Shown piece by piece: positions 36,965 through 45,987 of a stretch of 64,000 bases of DNA; positions within the stretch are counted from its first letter, which is position 1; each line of letters opens with the position of its first letter. The notes under the pieces were generated by a model. It saw nothing but the letters and a program-made list of their open reading frames with translations. It was not told the origin of the DNA and ran no database searches. The position numbers and the translations under genes are program-made. Where the stretch lies: positions 1,178,001 through 1,242,000 of the forward strand of contig NZ_CP014989.1 in the NCBI RefSeq assembly GCF_001685415.1, in the 5' to 3' direction. Source of the DNA: Serinicoccus hydrothermalis (GTDB taxonomy: Bacteria > Actinomycetota > Actinomycetes > Actinomycetales > Dermatophilaceae).

Positions 36965-37230
36965 GGGTGGCGGCTCCTGGTCTGCGTCATCGACTCGTGT
37001 CACCACGAGGACGACGCTGCCCGGGTATGCCACCCGGTCGGCACCGCGGTACCACCTCGCTTGCGCGCCGCTCGCCCCTGGCCGGGGCTGGCAGCACGCC
37101 GCTTCGTGACGGCTGTGACGGGCCTGCCCGTGCGGGTCTAGTGGGCGCTCCCGCCGGGATGCGGGTGCCGTTCTTCCGCAGGCTCGCCGCTGATGACGGC
37201 TCGAGCGCCTGTGCCTCCATGCTAGCCGAC
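36965..37230 (-). promoter_or_regulatory. ileS T-box riboswitch (translational)
   Basis: The minus-strand leader contains the T-box consensus AGGTGGTACCGCGG (complement of 37044-37057), which pairs with uncharged tRNA ends. An ATC (Ile) specifier candidate is at 37158-37160 inside a GC-flanked loop. GGGTGGC (complement of 37029-37035) can pair perfectly with GCCACCC next to the ATG (36965-36971), a sequestrator arrangement. No terminator U-run is present, so control should act on translation initiation, as in other actinobacterial ileS leaders. Confidence 0.88.
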
Positions 37231-37318
37231 GGAGGCGGGCCTTCCGGGCCACCGGCGGGCCGGGTGCGCACGAGGGTCGCCCCGCGTTACGTTGCCCTGG
37301 CGGAAAGAGAGGATCGGC

Positions 37319-38932
37319 ATGGACACGGACGAGGAAGCCCGCAGCACCGGCTCCCGGCAGGGAGGCGTCCTGGACGTCATCGAGCGCTGGGGCAACCGCA
37401 TACCCCACCCGTTCTGGCTCTTCACCGGCCTCGCGATCCTCGTCGCCCTGCTCAGCGCCGTCCTCAGCCAGACCCCGATCAGCGTGCAGGTCCCGGGCGA
37501 GGACGCCCCGGTCGCCATCGAGAACCTGCTCACGGTGGAGAACCTGCGCCGCATGGTGGTGGAGTCGATCAGCAACTTCACCGGCTTCCCGCCGCTGGGG
37601 ATCGTGCTCGTCGTCATGCTGGGCGTGGCCGTGGCCGAGGGCAGCGGGATGATCATGGCCGCCGTGCGGCTCGTGGTCACCTCGGTGTCGGGCCGGTGGC
37701 TGACCTTCGCCATCGCCTTGACCGGCATCACCGGCTCCATCGCCTCGGACGCCATCACCGTGATCCTGCCGCCGCTGGCCGCGATGGCCTTCCTCGCCGT
37801 GGGCCGCAACCCGCTGGTGGGCATCGGGCTGGGGTTCACGGCCGTGAGCGCCGGCTTCAACGCCTCGCTCATCATCAACGCCACCGACCCCCTGCTGGCC
37901 GGCATCTCGACGACCGCGGCCCAGCTCGTGGAGGAGGACTACGTCGTCTCCCCGCTGGCCAACATCTACTTCACCGTCGTCTCCTCGGTCCTGCTGGCGG
38001 TCATCATCACCGTGGTCTTCGAGCGGTGGATCAGCCCGCGGATGGAGGCCGAGGGATGGCGCTCGGAGGACACCCGGGCCGGCGAGGACGTCGAGGAGGA
38101 CCAGGCGAGGCAGGAGCCGGACGAGGACGACCAGGCAGCGGACACCGAGTTCGAGAGCCTCGAGGACGCCGAGCTGGACCGGACCGAGAAGCGCGCGCTG
38201 AAGGTGGGCGGCCTGGCCGCCCTGGCCTATCTCGCCGTCGTGGCGATCATCACCGCGATCCCCGGCTCGCCCCTGCGCGGCGAGGACGGCGCCGTCCTCA
38301 CCGGGCCGGCGATCCTCAGCGTGTCCATCCTCATCGCCGGGCTGTTCGTCGTCGCCGGCGTCGCCTACGGGCGGGTCGCGGGCACGATCACCTCGTGGGC
38401 CGACCTGCCGACCTTCATGGCCAAGGGCATGTCCGACCTGGCCCCCGTGCTCGTCCTCTTCTTCGCCGCGGCGCAGTTCATCGCCTGGTTCGGCTGGTCC
38501 AACATGGGCACGGTGCTCGCGGTCTCCGGCGCGAACGCGATCGAGAGCCTGGGTGTGCCGCCGCTCGTCGTCATCCTGCTGGTCGTGCTCATGACCTACG
38601 TGCTCAACCTGTTCATCACCAGCGGCTCGGCGCAGTGGACGCTCATGGCGCCGGTCATCGTGCCGGCGCTCATGCTGCTGGGGATCGCCCCCGAGGTGGC
38701 ACAGATGGGCTTCCGGATCGGCGACTCGGCCTCCAACATCATCACGCCGCTCAACGTCTACTTCGCCCTCATGCTGACCTACCTGCAGCGCTACAAGAAG
38801 GACGCCGGTGTCGGCACCCTCATGGCGATGACCCTGCCGGCCTCGCTCGCGATCCTCGTCGGCTGGGTGGCCTTCTTCGTGCTCTGGTATGCCGTCGGCC
38901 TCCCCCTCGGACCCGGTTCCCCGGTGCGCTGA
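37319..38932 (+). CDS. AbgT-family transporter
   Basis: A 537-aa membrane protein with about 11-12 helices and an acidic cytoplasmic loop of roughly 65 residues ([20 protein letters not shown]). AbgT-family patterns include [37 protein letters not shown] and the C-terminal [19 protein letters not shown]. Known members move p-aminobenzoyl-glutamate or export antimetabolites. ATG at 37319 is preceded by AGAGAGGA. It is divergent from the ileS T-box and followed by a hairpin. Confidence 0.87.
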   Translation: MDTDEEARSTGSRQGGVLDVIERWGNRIPHPFWLFTGLAILVALLSAVLSQTPISVQVPGEDAPVAIENLLTVENLRRMVVESISNFTGFPPLGIVLVVMLGVAVAEGSGMIMAAVRLVVTSVSGRWLTFAIALTGITGSIASDAITVILPPLAAMAFLAVGRNPLVGIGLGFTAVSAGFNASLIINATDPLLAGISTTAAQLVEEDYVVSPLANIYFTVVSSVLLAVIITVVFERWISPRMEAEGWRSEDTRAGEDVEEDQARQEPDEDDQAADTEFESLEDAELDRTEKRALKVGGLAALAYLAVVAIITAIPGSPLRGEDGAVLTGPAILSVSILIAGLFVVAGVAYGRVAGTITSWADLPTFMAKGMSDLAPVLVLFFAAAQFIAWFGWSNMGTVLAVSGANAIESLGVPPLVVILLVVLMTYVLNLFITSGSAQWTLMAPVIVPALMLLGIAPEVAQMGFRIGDSASNIITPLNVYFALMLTYLQRYKKDAGVGTLMAMTLPASLAILVGWVAFFVLWYAVGLPLGPGSPVR

Positions 38933-38933
38933 G

Positions 38934-38965
38934 CCACCCGGGGGCGACCCGCGCGACCCGGGTGG
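38934..38965 (+). terminator. hairpin after the AbgT-family gene
   Basis: CCACCCGGG (38934-38942) and CCCGGGTGG (38957-38965) form a 9-bp perfect stem with a 14-nt loop, starting 1 nt beyond the transporter stop. It separates the transporter from the RiPP-like locus. Confidence 0.65.
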
Positions 38966-38970
38966 TGCGG

Positions 38971-38999
38971 TTGCCTGCCGGGGGTGCGGCGGCTAGCGT
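38971..38999 (+). promoter_or_regulatory. putative promoter of the RiPP-like locus
   Basis: TTGCCT (38971-38976) and TAGCGT (38994-38999) are separated by 17 bp and lie about 50 bp before the precursor ATG, after the transporter terminator. This is the only reasonable sigma-70-type pair in the gap. The match to consensus is partial and is offered as a candidate only. Confidence 0.35.
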
Positions 39000-39049
39000 C
39001 ATGGGCACCACGACAGAGTTTCACTCGAGGTGGAGCTCGGAGGGAGAGG

Positions 39050-39157
39050 ATGACGATGGCATGCGTCGCCTACAACCTGTCCGCAGCGATCAAGAAGAGC
39101 GAGGTGGATCCGGCCGAGCTGGACCAGCTCGTCGCCACGTGGGGCACCACTGAGTGA
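39050..39157 (+). CDS. 35-residue RiPP precursor peptide candidate
   Basis: A short ORF with GGAGGG (39039-39044) just upstream encodes a 35-aa peptide beginning MTMACVAYNLSAAIKKSE and ending AELDQLVATWGTTE. A second in-frame ATG at 39056 gives MACVAYNL. Its stop overlaps the YcaO GTG by 4 bp (GTGA), so the peptide is coupled to a modifying enzyme. The acidic amphipathic C-terminal half looks like a follower, placing the core (with Cys and Tyr-Asn) at the N-terminus as in bottromycin precursors. Homology is inferred, not searched. Confidence 0.72.
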   Translation: MTMACVAYNLSAAIKKSEVDPAELDQLVATWGTTE

Positions 39158-40527
39158 CCTTCACGTCATGGCGAAGGACGACCGGGGAGCTCACGCTCCC
39201 CGGTCGTCCTTTCGTCTGGGGAGGCCGGGCGGAACGCGAGCTGTCCGGCGACCAGGCGTGGCAGCGCATCCATGACGACCTCGGGCACCTGGGGTGGAGC
39301 AGCAGCGCCCGGTGGGCCGACCACGCCGGCCCGACCGCCGCGCAGTGCATCCTGCGCGAGGGTGCGCGAGAGATCGAGCTGGGTGTCGGTGCAGGGAAGG
39401 GCCGGCTCGACGTCGCCGTCGTCGGCGCCCACTTCGAGGCGCTCGAGCACGCGGTCACCGGGCCGTCGTGGGCTCCCCACCTCCCGGTGACGGCGGTGGA
39501 CCGGGCGGACCCTCGTCTGGTCGAGGCGTGGCAGGGCGAGGAGTGGTGGGATCGACTCGACGGATCCTCGCTGGCCTGTGTCCGGGCCACCGCCCTGGGC
39601 GCGGGCGAGGACTTCCCCGCACCCCTGTTCCGCAGCGCCCCGTGGATGCTCGACGAGAGCCCCGAGGTCGGGGCCCTGCGACGGCGGACGGGTGACGACA
39701 CCGACTACGGCGCGGCAGCCGCATACTCGACCAACAGCGGCAGCGCGATCGGCGCCACGGCGCAGGAGGCCATCCTGCACGGGCTCAACGAGAGCGTGGA
39801 GCGTGACGCCCTCTCCCTCTTCCTGCTGCTGCACGTCCTGGGAGGTGGCCCCGTGCCGCCGCTCGTCCGGATCTCCCCCGAGGACGAGGAGCTCGCGTCG
39901 TGCCGGACGTGCGCCGAGGAGATCCTCGGGGAGGAGATCACCCTGCTGGACATCACGACCGACATCGACGTCCCGTGCGTGCTCGCCCTGGCCGGCACCA
40001 GCACCGACGAGCCGGTGTACGGGTCGGGGGCGTCCAACGATCTGCGCGTGGCCGTCGAGCGCGCGCTCACCGAGATCGTCCAGGGGCACCTCCTGCGTCG
40101 GGCCGTGGCCGAGCCCGGCACGTCGGGAGGTGAGGGCTCCGAGATCGGCCCGGGCCCCTCGTACCTCCGGCTCTCGCAGGAGCAGGCCGGGCAGCATCGC
40201 GAGGTCGTCGACCGGTTCGCCGCCCACCCGGCGCTGCTGCGCTGCGCGACGCTGCGTCTCGGCCACCTTGCGACTCCCGGCGCGGTGACGCACGTGCCCC
40301 TGACCGCGACGAACCGGTCCGTGTCGGAGCAGGTGCGCTGGGTCGTGCGGAGCCTGCAGGACGCCGGCCACCGCGCTGGGTGGGTCCCGCTCCAGCAGTG
40401 GCCGTCGGGCACCACCGTGGCCCAGGTGCACGTGCCGGGCCTGGAGTCGTTCCACCAGGTGCTCGTCGGGCATGCGCCGGCTCCGGGAGCACGGGCAGTT
40501 CGGCTGCGGGAACGGCAGGGCGTCTAG
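39154..40527 (+). CDS. stand-alone YcaO-domain enzyme (RiPP backbone modification)
   Basis: A 457-aa protein with the YcaO ATP-binding core at residues 193-219 (NSGSAIGATAQEAILHGLNE, followed by SVERDA) and a later GSGASNDLRVAVERALTEIV. YcaO enzymes activate peptide amide oxygens with ATP to make azolines, thioamides or amidines. No E1-like/ocin-ThiF partner or TfuA is nearby, which favours an amidine-type or stand-alone reaction. GTG at 39154 overlaps the precursor stop. The first codons contain a 17-bp hairpin. It converges with a methyltransferase, the two stops overlapping by 2 nt. Confidence 0.86.
   Translation: MTFTSWRRTTGELTLPGRPFVWGGRAERELSGDQAWQRIHDDLGHLGWSSSARWADHAGPTAAQCILREGAREIELGVGAGKGRLDVAVVGAHFEALEHAVTGPSWAPHLPVTAVDRADPRLVEAWQGEEWWDRLDGSSLACVRATALGAGEDFPAPLFRSAPWMLDESPEVGALRRRTGDDTDYGAAAAYSTNSGSAIGATAQEAILHGLNESVERDALSLFLLLHVLGGGPVPPLVRISPEDEELASCRTCAEEILGEEITLLDITTDIDVPCVLALAGTSTDEPVYGSGASNDLRVAVERALTEIVQGHLLRRAVAEPGTSGGEGSEIGPGPSYLRLSQEQAGQHREVVDRFAAHPALLRCATLRLGHLATPGAVTHVPLTATNRSVSEQVRWVVRSLQDAGHRAGWVPLQQWPSGTTVAQVHVPGLESFHQVLVGHAPAPGARAVRLRERQGV
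39174..39211 (+). terminator. 17-bp terminator-like hairpin inside the YcaO start
   Basis: A perfect 17-bp stem (39174-39190 with 39195-39211; arms end in GGGGAGC / GCTCCCC) with a TCAC loop lies 17 nt past the precursor stop, within the first 20 codons of YcaO. It would act as an attenuator, giving more precursor message than enzyme message, unless translating ribosomes melt it. Confidence 0.75.
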
Positions 40528-41375
40528 GTCCGTCTCGCCAGACTGACCAGCGTCACGTGCGCGTCGTGCTGGTCGAGCCTGGCGCGGGGCTCGAGCCCGA
40601 GGGCAGCTGCCGCGTCCAGCGCCTGCTGCGCGGTCCACCGGCACCGCCCCTGCACCGAGAGCCGCCATGCCCTGGCCAGCTGGAGCACGTCGTCGACGTC
40701 CGCCTCGTCCGAGACGGTCGCCAGGACGACGCGCCCGTCGTGGCCCAGGCATCGTGCGACGGCCCGCAGCGCCGGGGGAGCCTCGTCCTGGCCGATCATC
40801 GGCAGCGACAACCAGACCAGGTCGTAGACGTCCTGCGCATCCAGGTCCACGACATCGGCGTGGTCGAGCCGGACCCGCTCCGTGCACCCCCTGCTCCTCA
40901 CCACGTGGCGCGCCAGCTCCAGGACGGCGGGGTCGACGTCGATCCCCCGGACCGTGGACCCGGGCCACTTCAGGGCGACGCTGCTGGCGACACCACCGAC
41001 GCCCGTGCCCACGTCCAGGAGACGGAAGTCGTGGTCGAGCAGCTCCCCGAGCCCGGTGTCCTCGTGGCTGAGGTCGGCCAGGATGCGCATCACCTCGGCC
41101 CCCGACTCGAGCCCTGTCTCCAGCTGGTCCTCGGGCCGAGGCGTCACCTCACCGCCGATGGTGGTGGTCACCTCACCCAGCGCGCGCCGTAGGGCACGCC
41201 GGATCTCCACCGGCACCTCGGCCTGGTCGGCCCCGCCCCAGCGTGCGGCCGCCAGGGTGCGCAGACGTTCCTGCGCCTCGCCGGGCGGGCGGGACGCGGC
41301 ACCGGTCTCGGCGAGGGCGGCGGAGAGCCACAACGCCTCGGCGGCTCGCCGGGCGAGAGGGACGTCGTGCGACAC
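40524..41375 (-). CDS. SAM-dependent methyltransferase beside the YcaO gene
   Basis: A class I methyltransferase: motif I is FRLLDVGTGVGGVASSVAL, followed by VRGIDVDPAVLELARHVV and a late VLATVSDEADVDDVLQLARAW. GTG at 41375 (283 aa) is preferred because GGAAGGA precedes it and it lies beyond the symporter terminator. A longer frame to 41483 would overlap that terminator and the symporter. It converges with YcaO with overlapping stops. It could O- or N-methylate the modified peptide, but direct proof of partnership is lacking. Confidence 0.8.
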   Translation of the reverse strand: MSHDVPLARRAAEALWLSAALAETGAASRPPGEAQERLRTLAAARWGGADQAEVPVEIRRALRRALGEVTTTIGGEVTPRPEDQLETGLESGAEVMRILADLSHEDTGLGELLDHDFRLLDVGTGVGGVASSVALKWPGSTVRGIDVDPAVLELARHVVRSRGCTERVRLDHADVVDLDAQDVYDLVWLSLPMIGQDEAPPALRAVARCLGHDGRVVLATVSDEADVDDVLQLARAWRLSVQGRCRWTAQQALDAAAALGLEPRARLDQHDAHVTLVSLARRT

Positions 41376-41397
41376 GTCGATGATCCTTCCGGACGCG

Positions 41398-41433
41398 GCG
41401 AGGGCCGGGAGCGTGCTCGCTCCCGGCCCTCGC
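41398..41433 (-). terminator. terminator of the alanine symporter gene
   Basis: A perfect 15-bp stem (41398-41412 with 41419-41433, GAGGGCCGGGAGC core) and a 6-nt loop follow the symporter stop on the minus strand. It isolates the methyltransferase from upstream transcription unless read-through occurs. Confidence 0.82.
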
Positions 41434-41451
41434 CGTTCGTGCGGTATGCCG

Positions 41452-43128
41452 TCAGCCGCGGCCGCGCGGCGTGGTGGTGCCACCGGCGCCGAAGCCGTCG
41501 TCGTCCGGGTCGGCCAGCTGGTTGTGGCCCGAGGAGTTGACGACCTGGTTCTCCTCCGCCAGCTCCTCCACGGCGATCTCCTTCTCGTGGTCGAGCTTGC
41601 CCAGCTCGAAGAGCTTGCCGGAGCGGTAGTCCGCCCAGTACTCCTTCATCTCCTTCTTGATCACCGGGAGCAGGAAGTAGACGCCGAGCAGGTTGATGAA
41701 GGCGCAGAGGAAGAGGATGACGTTGGTGAAGTCGATGAGCTGGCCGAAGCTCAGCACACAACCCATGACCGTGAAGAGCAGGAAGACACCGCGGTAGATC
41801 GCCACCGAGGCCTTGCTGTCCTTGAAGAGGTAGGCCCACGCCCGCTGGCCGTAGTAGGACCAGGTGATGAGCGTCGAGACCGCGAAGAGCGCGACCGCCA
41901 GCGCCAGCAGCAGCGGGAACCAGCTGATGGCCGACTCGAAGGACTCGGAGGTGACGACCACACCGTCGGCGGCGGCCTCACCGTCGAAGTAGCTCTGGCG
42001 GGCGTCGTTGTAGAACTGTGTGTCCGCGATGATGATCGTCAGCGCGGTCATGGTGCAGATGAGGACCGTGTCGATGAACGGCTCGAAGAGGGCGACGAAG
42101 CCCTCCGACACCGGGCGGCGCGTCTTCACCGTGGAGTGGGCGATCGGGGCCGAGCCCAGGCCCGCCTCGTTGGAGAAGGCCGAGCGCTGCAGGCCGACGA
42201 TGAGGGCACCGAGGAAGCCGCCGGCCACGGCCTGCGGGGCGAAGGCGCCGCCGACGATCTCGCCGATGGCGCCCGGGATCTGGCCGACGTTGGTGAGGAT
42301 GACGAAGAGGCAGGCCAGGACGTAGATGCCGCCCATGAACGGCACCAGCGTCGAGGTCACCCGCCCGATGGACTTCATCCCGCCGATGATGACCGCGCCG
42401 ATGATGACCGCGATGATGATGCCGATCCCGAACTGCCAGGCCAGCGCGACGAACGGCGAGTCCTCTCCGCCGGTGACCTGCACCAGCTGGGCGTAGGTCT
42501 GGTTGGACTGGAACATGTTTCCGCCGGCGACGCCGAAGAGGAGGATCGCGACCGCGAAGGCGCCGGTCAGGCCGACGGACAGGAACTTCGGGAACTTGCT
42601 GAAGGCGACGGGGAGGTACTTGAACGGCCCACCGGAGACGGTGCCGTCGGCCCGGATCTCGCGGTACTTCACGCCCAGGGTGCACTCGGCGAACTTGGTC
42701 GCCATCCCGAGGATGCCCGCGCAGATCATCCAGAACGTGGCTCCGGGACCACCCATGACGACGGCGGCGCCGACACCGGCGATGTTGCCGAGGCCGACGG
42801 TGCCCGAGACGGCCGAGGTGAGGGCCTGGTAGTGCGGGATCTCACCGGGGTCGTCCGGCGAGGAGAACTTGCCCTGCACCACCTGGCGGGCCAGGTTGAG
42901 GCCGCGCAGCTGCGGGAAGCCCAGGTAGATGGTGATGACCACGGCACCCACGAGGAGCCAGGCCACGATCCACGGCATGGGGAAGAAGTCCGGCGCCCAG
43001 AACAGGACGGTGTCGAACCAGACGGTCAGGTTGGTGAAGGCGCTGTCGACGGCACCCTCGATGGCCTGCAGCCACTGCGGGTCGTTCGTCTCCGTCACGC
43101 TCATGGGCACGGGAAAGGATCGCAACAT
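41452..43128 (-). CDS. alanine/glycine:cation symporter (AGCS family)
   Basis: A roughly 550-aa Na+/H+-coupled amino-acid symporter with 10-11 helices. Family signatures: SAVSGTVGLGNIAGVGAAVV near the N-terminus, RSAFSNEAGLGSAPIAHSTV, and TWSYYGQRAWAYLF. A charged C-terminal tail of about 60 residues (EKEIAVEELAEENQVVN) follows. Two starts are possible, ATG at 43128 or ATG at 43104 (MSVTETND); neither has a clear Shine-Dalgarno site, so the start is uncertain. Confidence 0.94.
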   Translation of the reverse strand: MLRSFPVPMSVTETNDPQWLQAIEGAVDSAFTNLTVWFDTVLFWAPDFFPMPWIVAWLLVGAVVITIYLGFPQLRGLNLARQVVQGKFSSPDDPGEIPHYQALTSAVSGTVGLGNIAGVGAAVVMGGPGATFWMICAGILGMATKFAECTLGVKYREIRADGTVSGGPFKYLPVAFSKFPKFLSVGLTGAFAVAILLFGVAGGNMFQSNQTYAQLVQVTGGEDSPFVALAWQFGIGIIIAVIIGAVIIGGMKSIGRVTSTLVPFMGGIYVLACLFVILTNVGQIPGAIGEIVGGAFAPQAVAGGFLGALIVGLQRSAFSNEAGLGSAPIAHSTVKTRRPVSEGFVALFEPFIDTVLICTMTALTIIIADTQFYNDARQSYFDGEAAADGVVVTSESFESAISWFPLLLALAVALFAVSTLITWSYYGQRAWAYLFKDSKASVAIYRGVFLLFTVMGCVLSFGQLIDFTNVILFLCAFINLLGVYFLLPVIKKEMKEYWADYRSGKLFELGKLDHEKEIAVEELAEENQVVNSSGHNQLADPDDDGFGAGGTTTPRGRG

Positions 43129-43176
43129 GCGTCACACAGTGAGTCAGAACGCGGCGGTGGTCAACGACATACCCCT

Positions 43177-43198
43177 ATCGTGACCAAATCGTGACCGA
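43177..43198. promoter_or_regulatory. 11-bp direct repeat between symporter and valS
   Basis: ATCGTGACCAA and ATCGTGACCGA abut as an 11-bp direct repeat in the 156-bp divergent gap. The spacing matches one helical turn, as for response-regulator sites. It could control the symporter or valS. No regulator can be named. Confidence 0.35.
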
Positions 43199-43284
43199 AC
43201 CCCGGAACACCGCGGGCGACGTCCTCGTTGGGGACCTTTCGTCCCGGTCGTGCGGCCCGCCGACGGTCTGGGACAATACCGGGC

Positions 43285-45978
43285 ATGGACCACACCCCCC
43301 AGATCGCTCCCTCGCGCCCGGCGCAGCTGCCCGAGCGCCCGTCCGTCGACGGCCTGGAGGAGAAGTGGGTCGGGGTATGGAAGGACGCCGACGTCTACGC
43401 CTTCGACCGCGAGGCCGCGCTGGCCGGCCCCCGGGAACAGGTCTTCGCCGTCGACACCCCGCCCCCGACGGCGTCGGGCACCCTGCACCTCGGCCACGTC
43501 TTCGGCTACACCCAGGCGGACTGCCTGGCCCGCTACCACCGGATGACCGGCAAGCAGGTGTTCTACCCGATCGGCTGGGACGACAACGGCCTGCCGACCG
43601 AGAAGCGGGTACAGAACTACTACGGCGTCCGCGGTGACGCCTCGCTACCCTACGACCCGGACTTCACCCCGCCGCAGCGCGGGGGCGAGGGCAAGAGCCT
43701 CAAGGCCGCCGACCAGGTTCCGGTGAGCCGCGCCAACTTCATCGAGCTCTGCGAGGAGCTCACCGTGGTCGACGAGCAGGCCTTCGAGGAGGTCTTCCGC
43801 CGCCTCGGCCTGGCCATCGACTGGAACGTGCAGTACCGCACCATCGAGGACCGCTCCCGCGCCGTCGCCCAGCAGGCCTTCCTGCGCAACCTCGCCCGCG
43901 GCGAGGCCTACCAGTCCGAGGCGCCAGGCCTGTGGGACATCACCTTCCAGACCGCGGTCGCGCAGGCCGAGCTCGAGGCCCGCGACTACCCCGGCGCCTA
44001 CCACCGCGTCGCCTACCACCGCGCCGGTGGCGACCCGGTCTTCATCGAGACCACCCGCCCCGAGCTCATCTGCTCCGTGGTCGCGCTGGTCGCCCACCCC
44101 GACGACGAGCGGTATGCCGACCTCGTCGGCACGACGGTCACCTCCCCGCTCTTCGGGGTCGAGGTGCCGGTGCTGGCCCACCCGGCGGCGGAGATGGACA
44201 AGGGCGCCGGCATCGCCATGTGCTGCACCTTCGGCGACATGACCGACGTCGTGTGGTGGCGCGAGCTGGGCCTGCCGACCCGCTCGGTCATCACCCGCAG
44301 CGGACGCTTCCAGGCCGAGGTGCCGGAGTGGGTCGCCGGCGGCCCCGGGGAGGAGCTGTACGCCGAGCACCTCGCCGGCCGGACCACGCACTCGGCCCGC
44401 GAGGCCACCGTGGCGGCGCTGCGCGAGAGCGGCGACCTCGACGGCGAGCCCACGAAGACCCAGCGCAAGGCCAACTTCTACGAGCGCGGCGAGAAGCCGC
44501 TGGAGATCGTCACCAGCCGGCAGTGGTTCATCCGCAACGGTGGGCGCGAGGAGGACCTGCGCGCCGCCCTCATCGCGCGCGGCGACGAGATCGACTTCCA
44601 CCCCGCGTTCATGCGCAGCCGCTACAAGAACTGGGTCGAGGGGCTCAACGGCGACTGGCTCATCAGCCGCCAGCGCTTCTTCGGGGTCCCCTTCCCGGTC
44701 TGGTATGCCGTCGACGAGCACGGCGAGATCGACCACGAGCGGGTGCTCGTCGCCGACGAGGCCAGCCTGCCGGTCGACCCCGTGAACGACGTGCCCCCGG
44801 GCTACACCGAGGAGCAGCGGGACGCCCCGGGCGGCTTCACCGCCGACACCGACGTCATGGACACCTGGGCGACCAGCTCGCTCTCGCCGCAGATCGCCGC
44901 AGGCTGGCCGACCCGCGGAGGTCAGGGCGACGGGTCCGACGCGGAGCTCTTCGACGCGATCTTCCCCTTCGACATGCGGCCGCAGGGCCACGACATCATC
45001 CGGACCTGGCTCTTCGCCACCGTGGTGCGCGCGCACCACGAGCACGGCTCGCTGCCCTGGACCGACGCCTACCTCAACGGCTGGATCCTCGACCCGGACC
45101 GCAAGAAGATGTCCAAGTCCAAGGGCAACGCGGCCACCCCGCTGGGGATGCTCGAGGAGAACGGCACCGACGCCGTGCGCTACTGGGCGGCCGCCGCCCG
45201 CCCCGGCGTCGACACCGTGGACGACCCGGGCCAGGTCAAGGTCGGTCGCCGCCTCGCGATCAAGCTGCTCAACGCGAGCAAGTTCGTGCTGTCCTTCGGC
45301 GAGCTGCCGGAGGGCGCCGACGAGGCCTCGCTCGTGACCGAGCCGCTGGACCGCGCGATGCTGGCCGGCCTCGCCGAGGTGGTGCGCCGGGCGACCGACG
45401 CCTACGAGGCCTGGGACTACTCCACCGCCCTCGACGTCACCGAGTCCTTCTTCTGGACCTTCTGCGACGACTACCTCGAGCTGGTCAAGGAGCGCGCCTA
45501 CGGCGGCGCCTTCAGCGCCGACGGACCGACGAGCGACCCCTCGCCGGAGACGCTCTCCGCGCGGGCGGCGCTGCGGCTGGCGCTGTCGGTGCAGCTGCGC
45601 CTGCTGGCCCCGGTCGTGTCCTTCGCGACCGAGGAGGTCTGGTCGTGGTGGCACGAGGAGGGCAGCTCGGTCCACACCCAGCCGTGGCCGGTCGTGCAGG
45701 AGCTGTCCCTGCCCGGTGCCGACGACGCGCCGCCGGCGCTCCTGTCGACCGTCGGGCAGGCGCTCGCGGGGCTGCGGCGGGCCAAGTCCGAGGCCAAGGT
45801 CAAGATGCGCACGGAGATCTCCGCCGCGACCATCGCCGGGCCGGCGAGCGAGCTGGACCAGGTGCGCTCGGCCCTCTCCGACCTGCGCGCCGCCGGCAAG
45901 GTGGTGGGCGAGGTCGCCTTCGTCGACGCCGACACCCTGCGCGTCGGTGACGTCGCCCTGGTGGAGGACCCGGCCTAG
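43285..45978 (+). CDS. valS: valyl-tRNA synthetase
   Basis: An 897-aa class I synthetase. The HIGH motif reads [19 protein letters not shown] and KMSKS is in [17 protein letters not shown]; the CP1 editing domain carries [23 protein letters not shown] at 43285 gives [12 protein letters not shown]. No Shine-Dalgarno site precedes it, and a GACAAT -10-like box ends only 7 nt upstream, which suggests a leaderless mRNA. No T-box is visible, unlike ileS. Confidence 0.96.
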   Translation: MDHTPQIAPSRPAQLPERPSVDGLEEKWVGVWKDADVYAFDREAALAGPREQVFAVDTPPPTASGTLHLGHVFGYTQADCLARYHRMTGKQVFYPIGWDDNGLPTEKRVQNYYGVRGDASLPYDPDFTPPQRGGEGKSLKAADQVPVSRANFIELCEELTVVDEQAFEEVFRRLGLAIDWNVQYRTIEDRSRAVAQQAFLRNLARGEAYQSEAPGLWDITFQTAVAQAELEARDYPGAYHRVAYHRAGGDPVFIETTRPELICSVVALVAHPDDERYADLVGTTVTSPLFGVEVPVLAHPAAEMDKGAGIAMCCTFGDMTDVVWWRELGLPTRSVITRSGRFQAEVPEWVAGGPGEELYAEHLAGRTTHSAREATVAALRESGDLDGEPTKTQRKANFYERGEKPLEIVTSRQWFIRNGGREEDLRAALIARGDEIDFHPAFMRSRYKNWVEGLNGDWLISRQRFFGVPFPVWYAVDEHGEIDHERVLVADEASLPVDPVNDVPPGYTEEQRDAPGGFTADTDVMDTWATSSLSPQIAAGWPTRGGQGDGSDAELFDAIFPFDMRPQGHDIIRTWLFATVVRAHHEHGSLPWTDAYLNGWILDPDRKKMSKSKGNAATPLGMLEENGTDAVRYWAAAARPGVDTVDDPGQVKVGRRLAIKLLNASKFVLSFGELPEGADEASLVTEPLDRAMLAGLAEVVRRATDAYEAWDYSTALDVTESFFWTFCDDYLELVKERAYGGAFSADGPTSDPSPETLSARAALRLALSVQLRLLAPVVSFATEEVWSWWHEEGSSVHTQPWPVVQELSLPGADDAPPALLSTVGQALAGLRRAKSEAKVKMRTEISAATIAGPASELDQVRSALSDLRAAGKVVGEVAFVDADTLRVGDVALVEDPA

Positions 45979-45987
45979 GGTGAGGTC

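Noticed and set aside
34760-37141. 793-codon plus-strand open frame opposite ileS
   Set aside because: Shadow of ileS and of its T-box leader; no recognisable protein features and no ribosome-binding site.
39168-39275. Alternative 35-codon ORF starting ATG at 39168 over the hairpin
   Set aside because: Frame is Arg/Pro/Gly-rich, lies out of frame inside YcaO, and has no ribosome-binding site; the YcaO frame is well supported.
40882-43194. 770-codon plus-strand frame opposite the alanine symporter
   Set aside because: Antisense of a typical AGCS transporter; highly charged repetitive composition typical of shadow frames.
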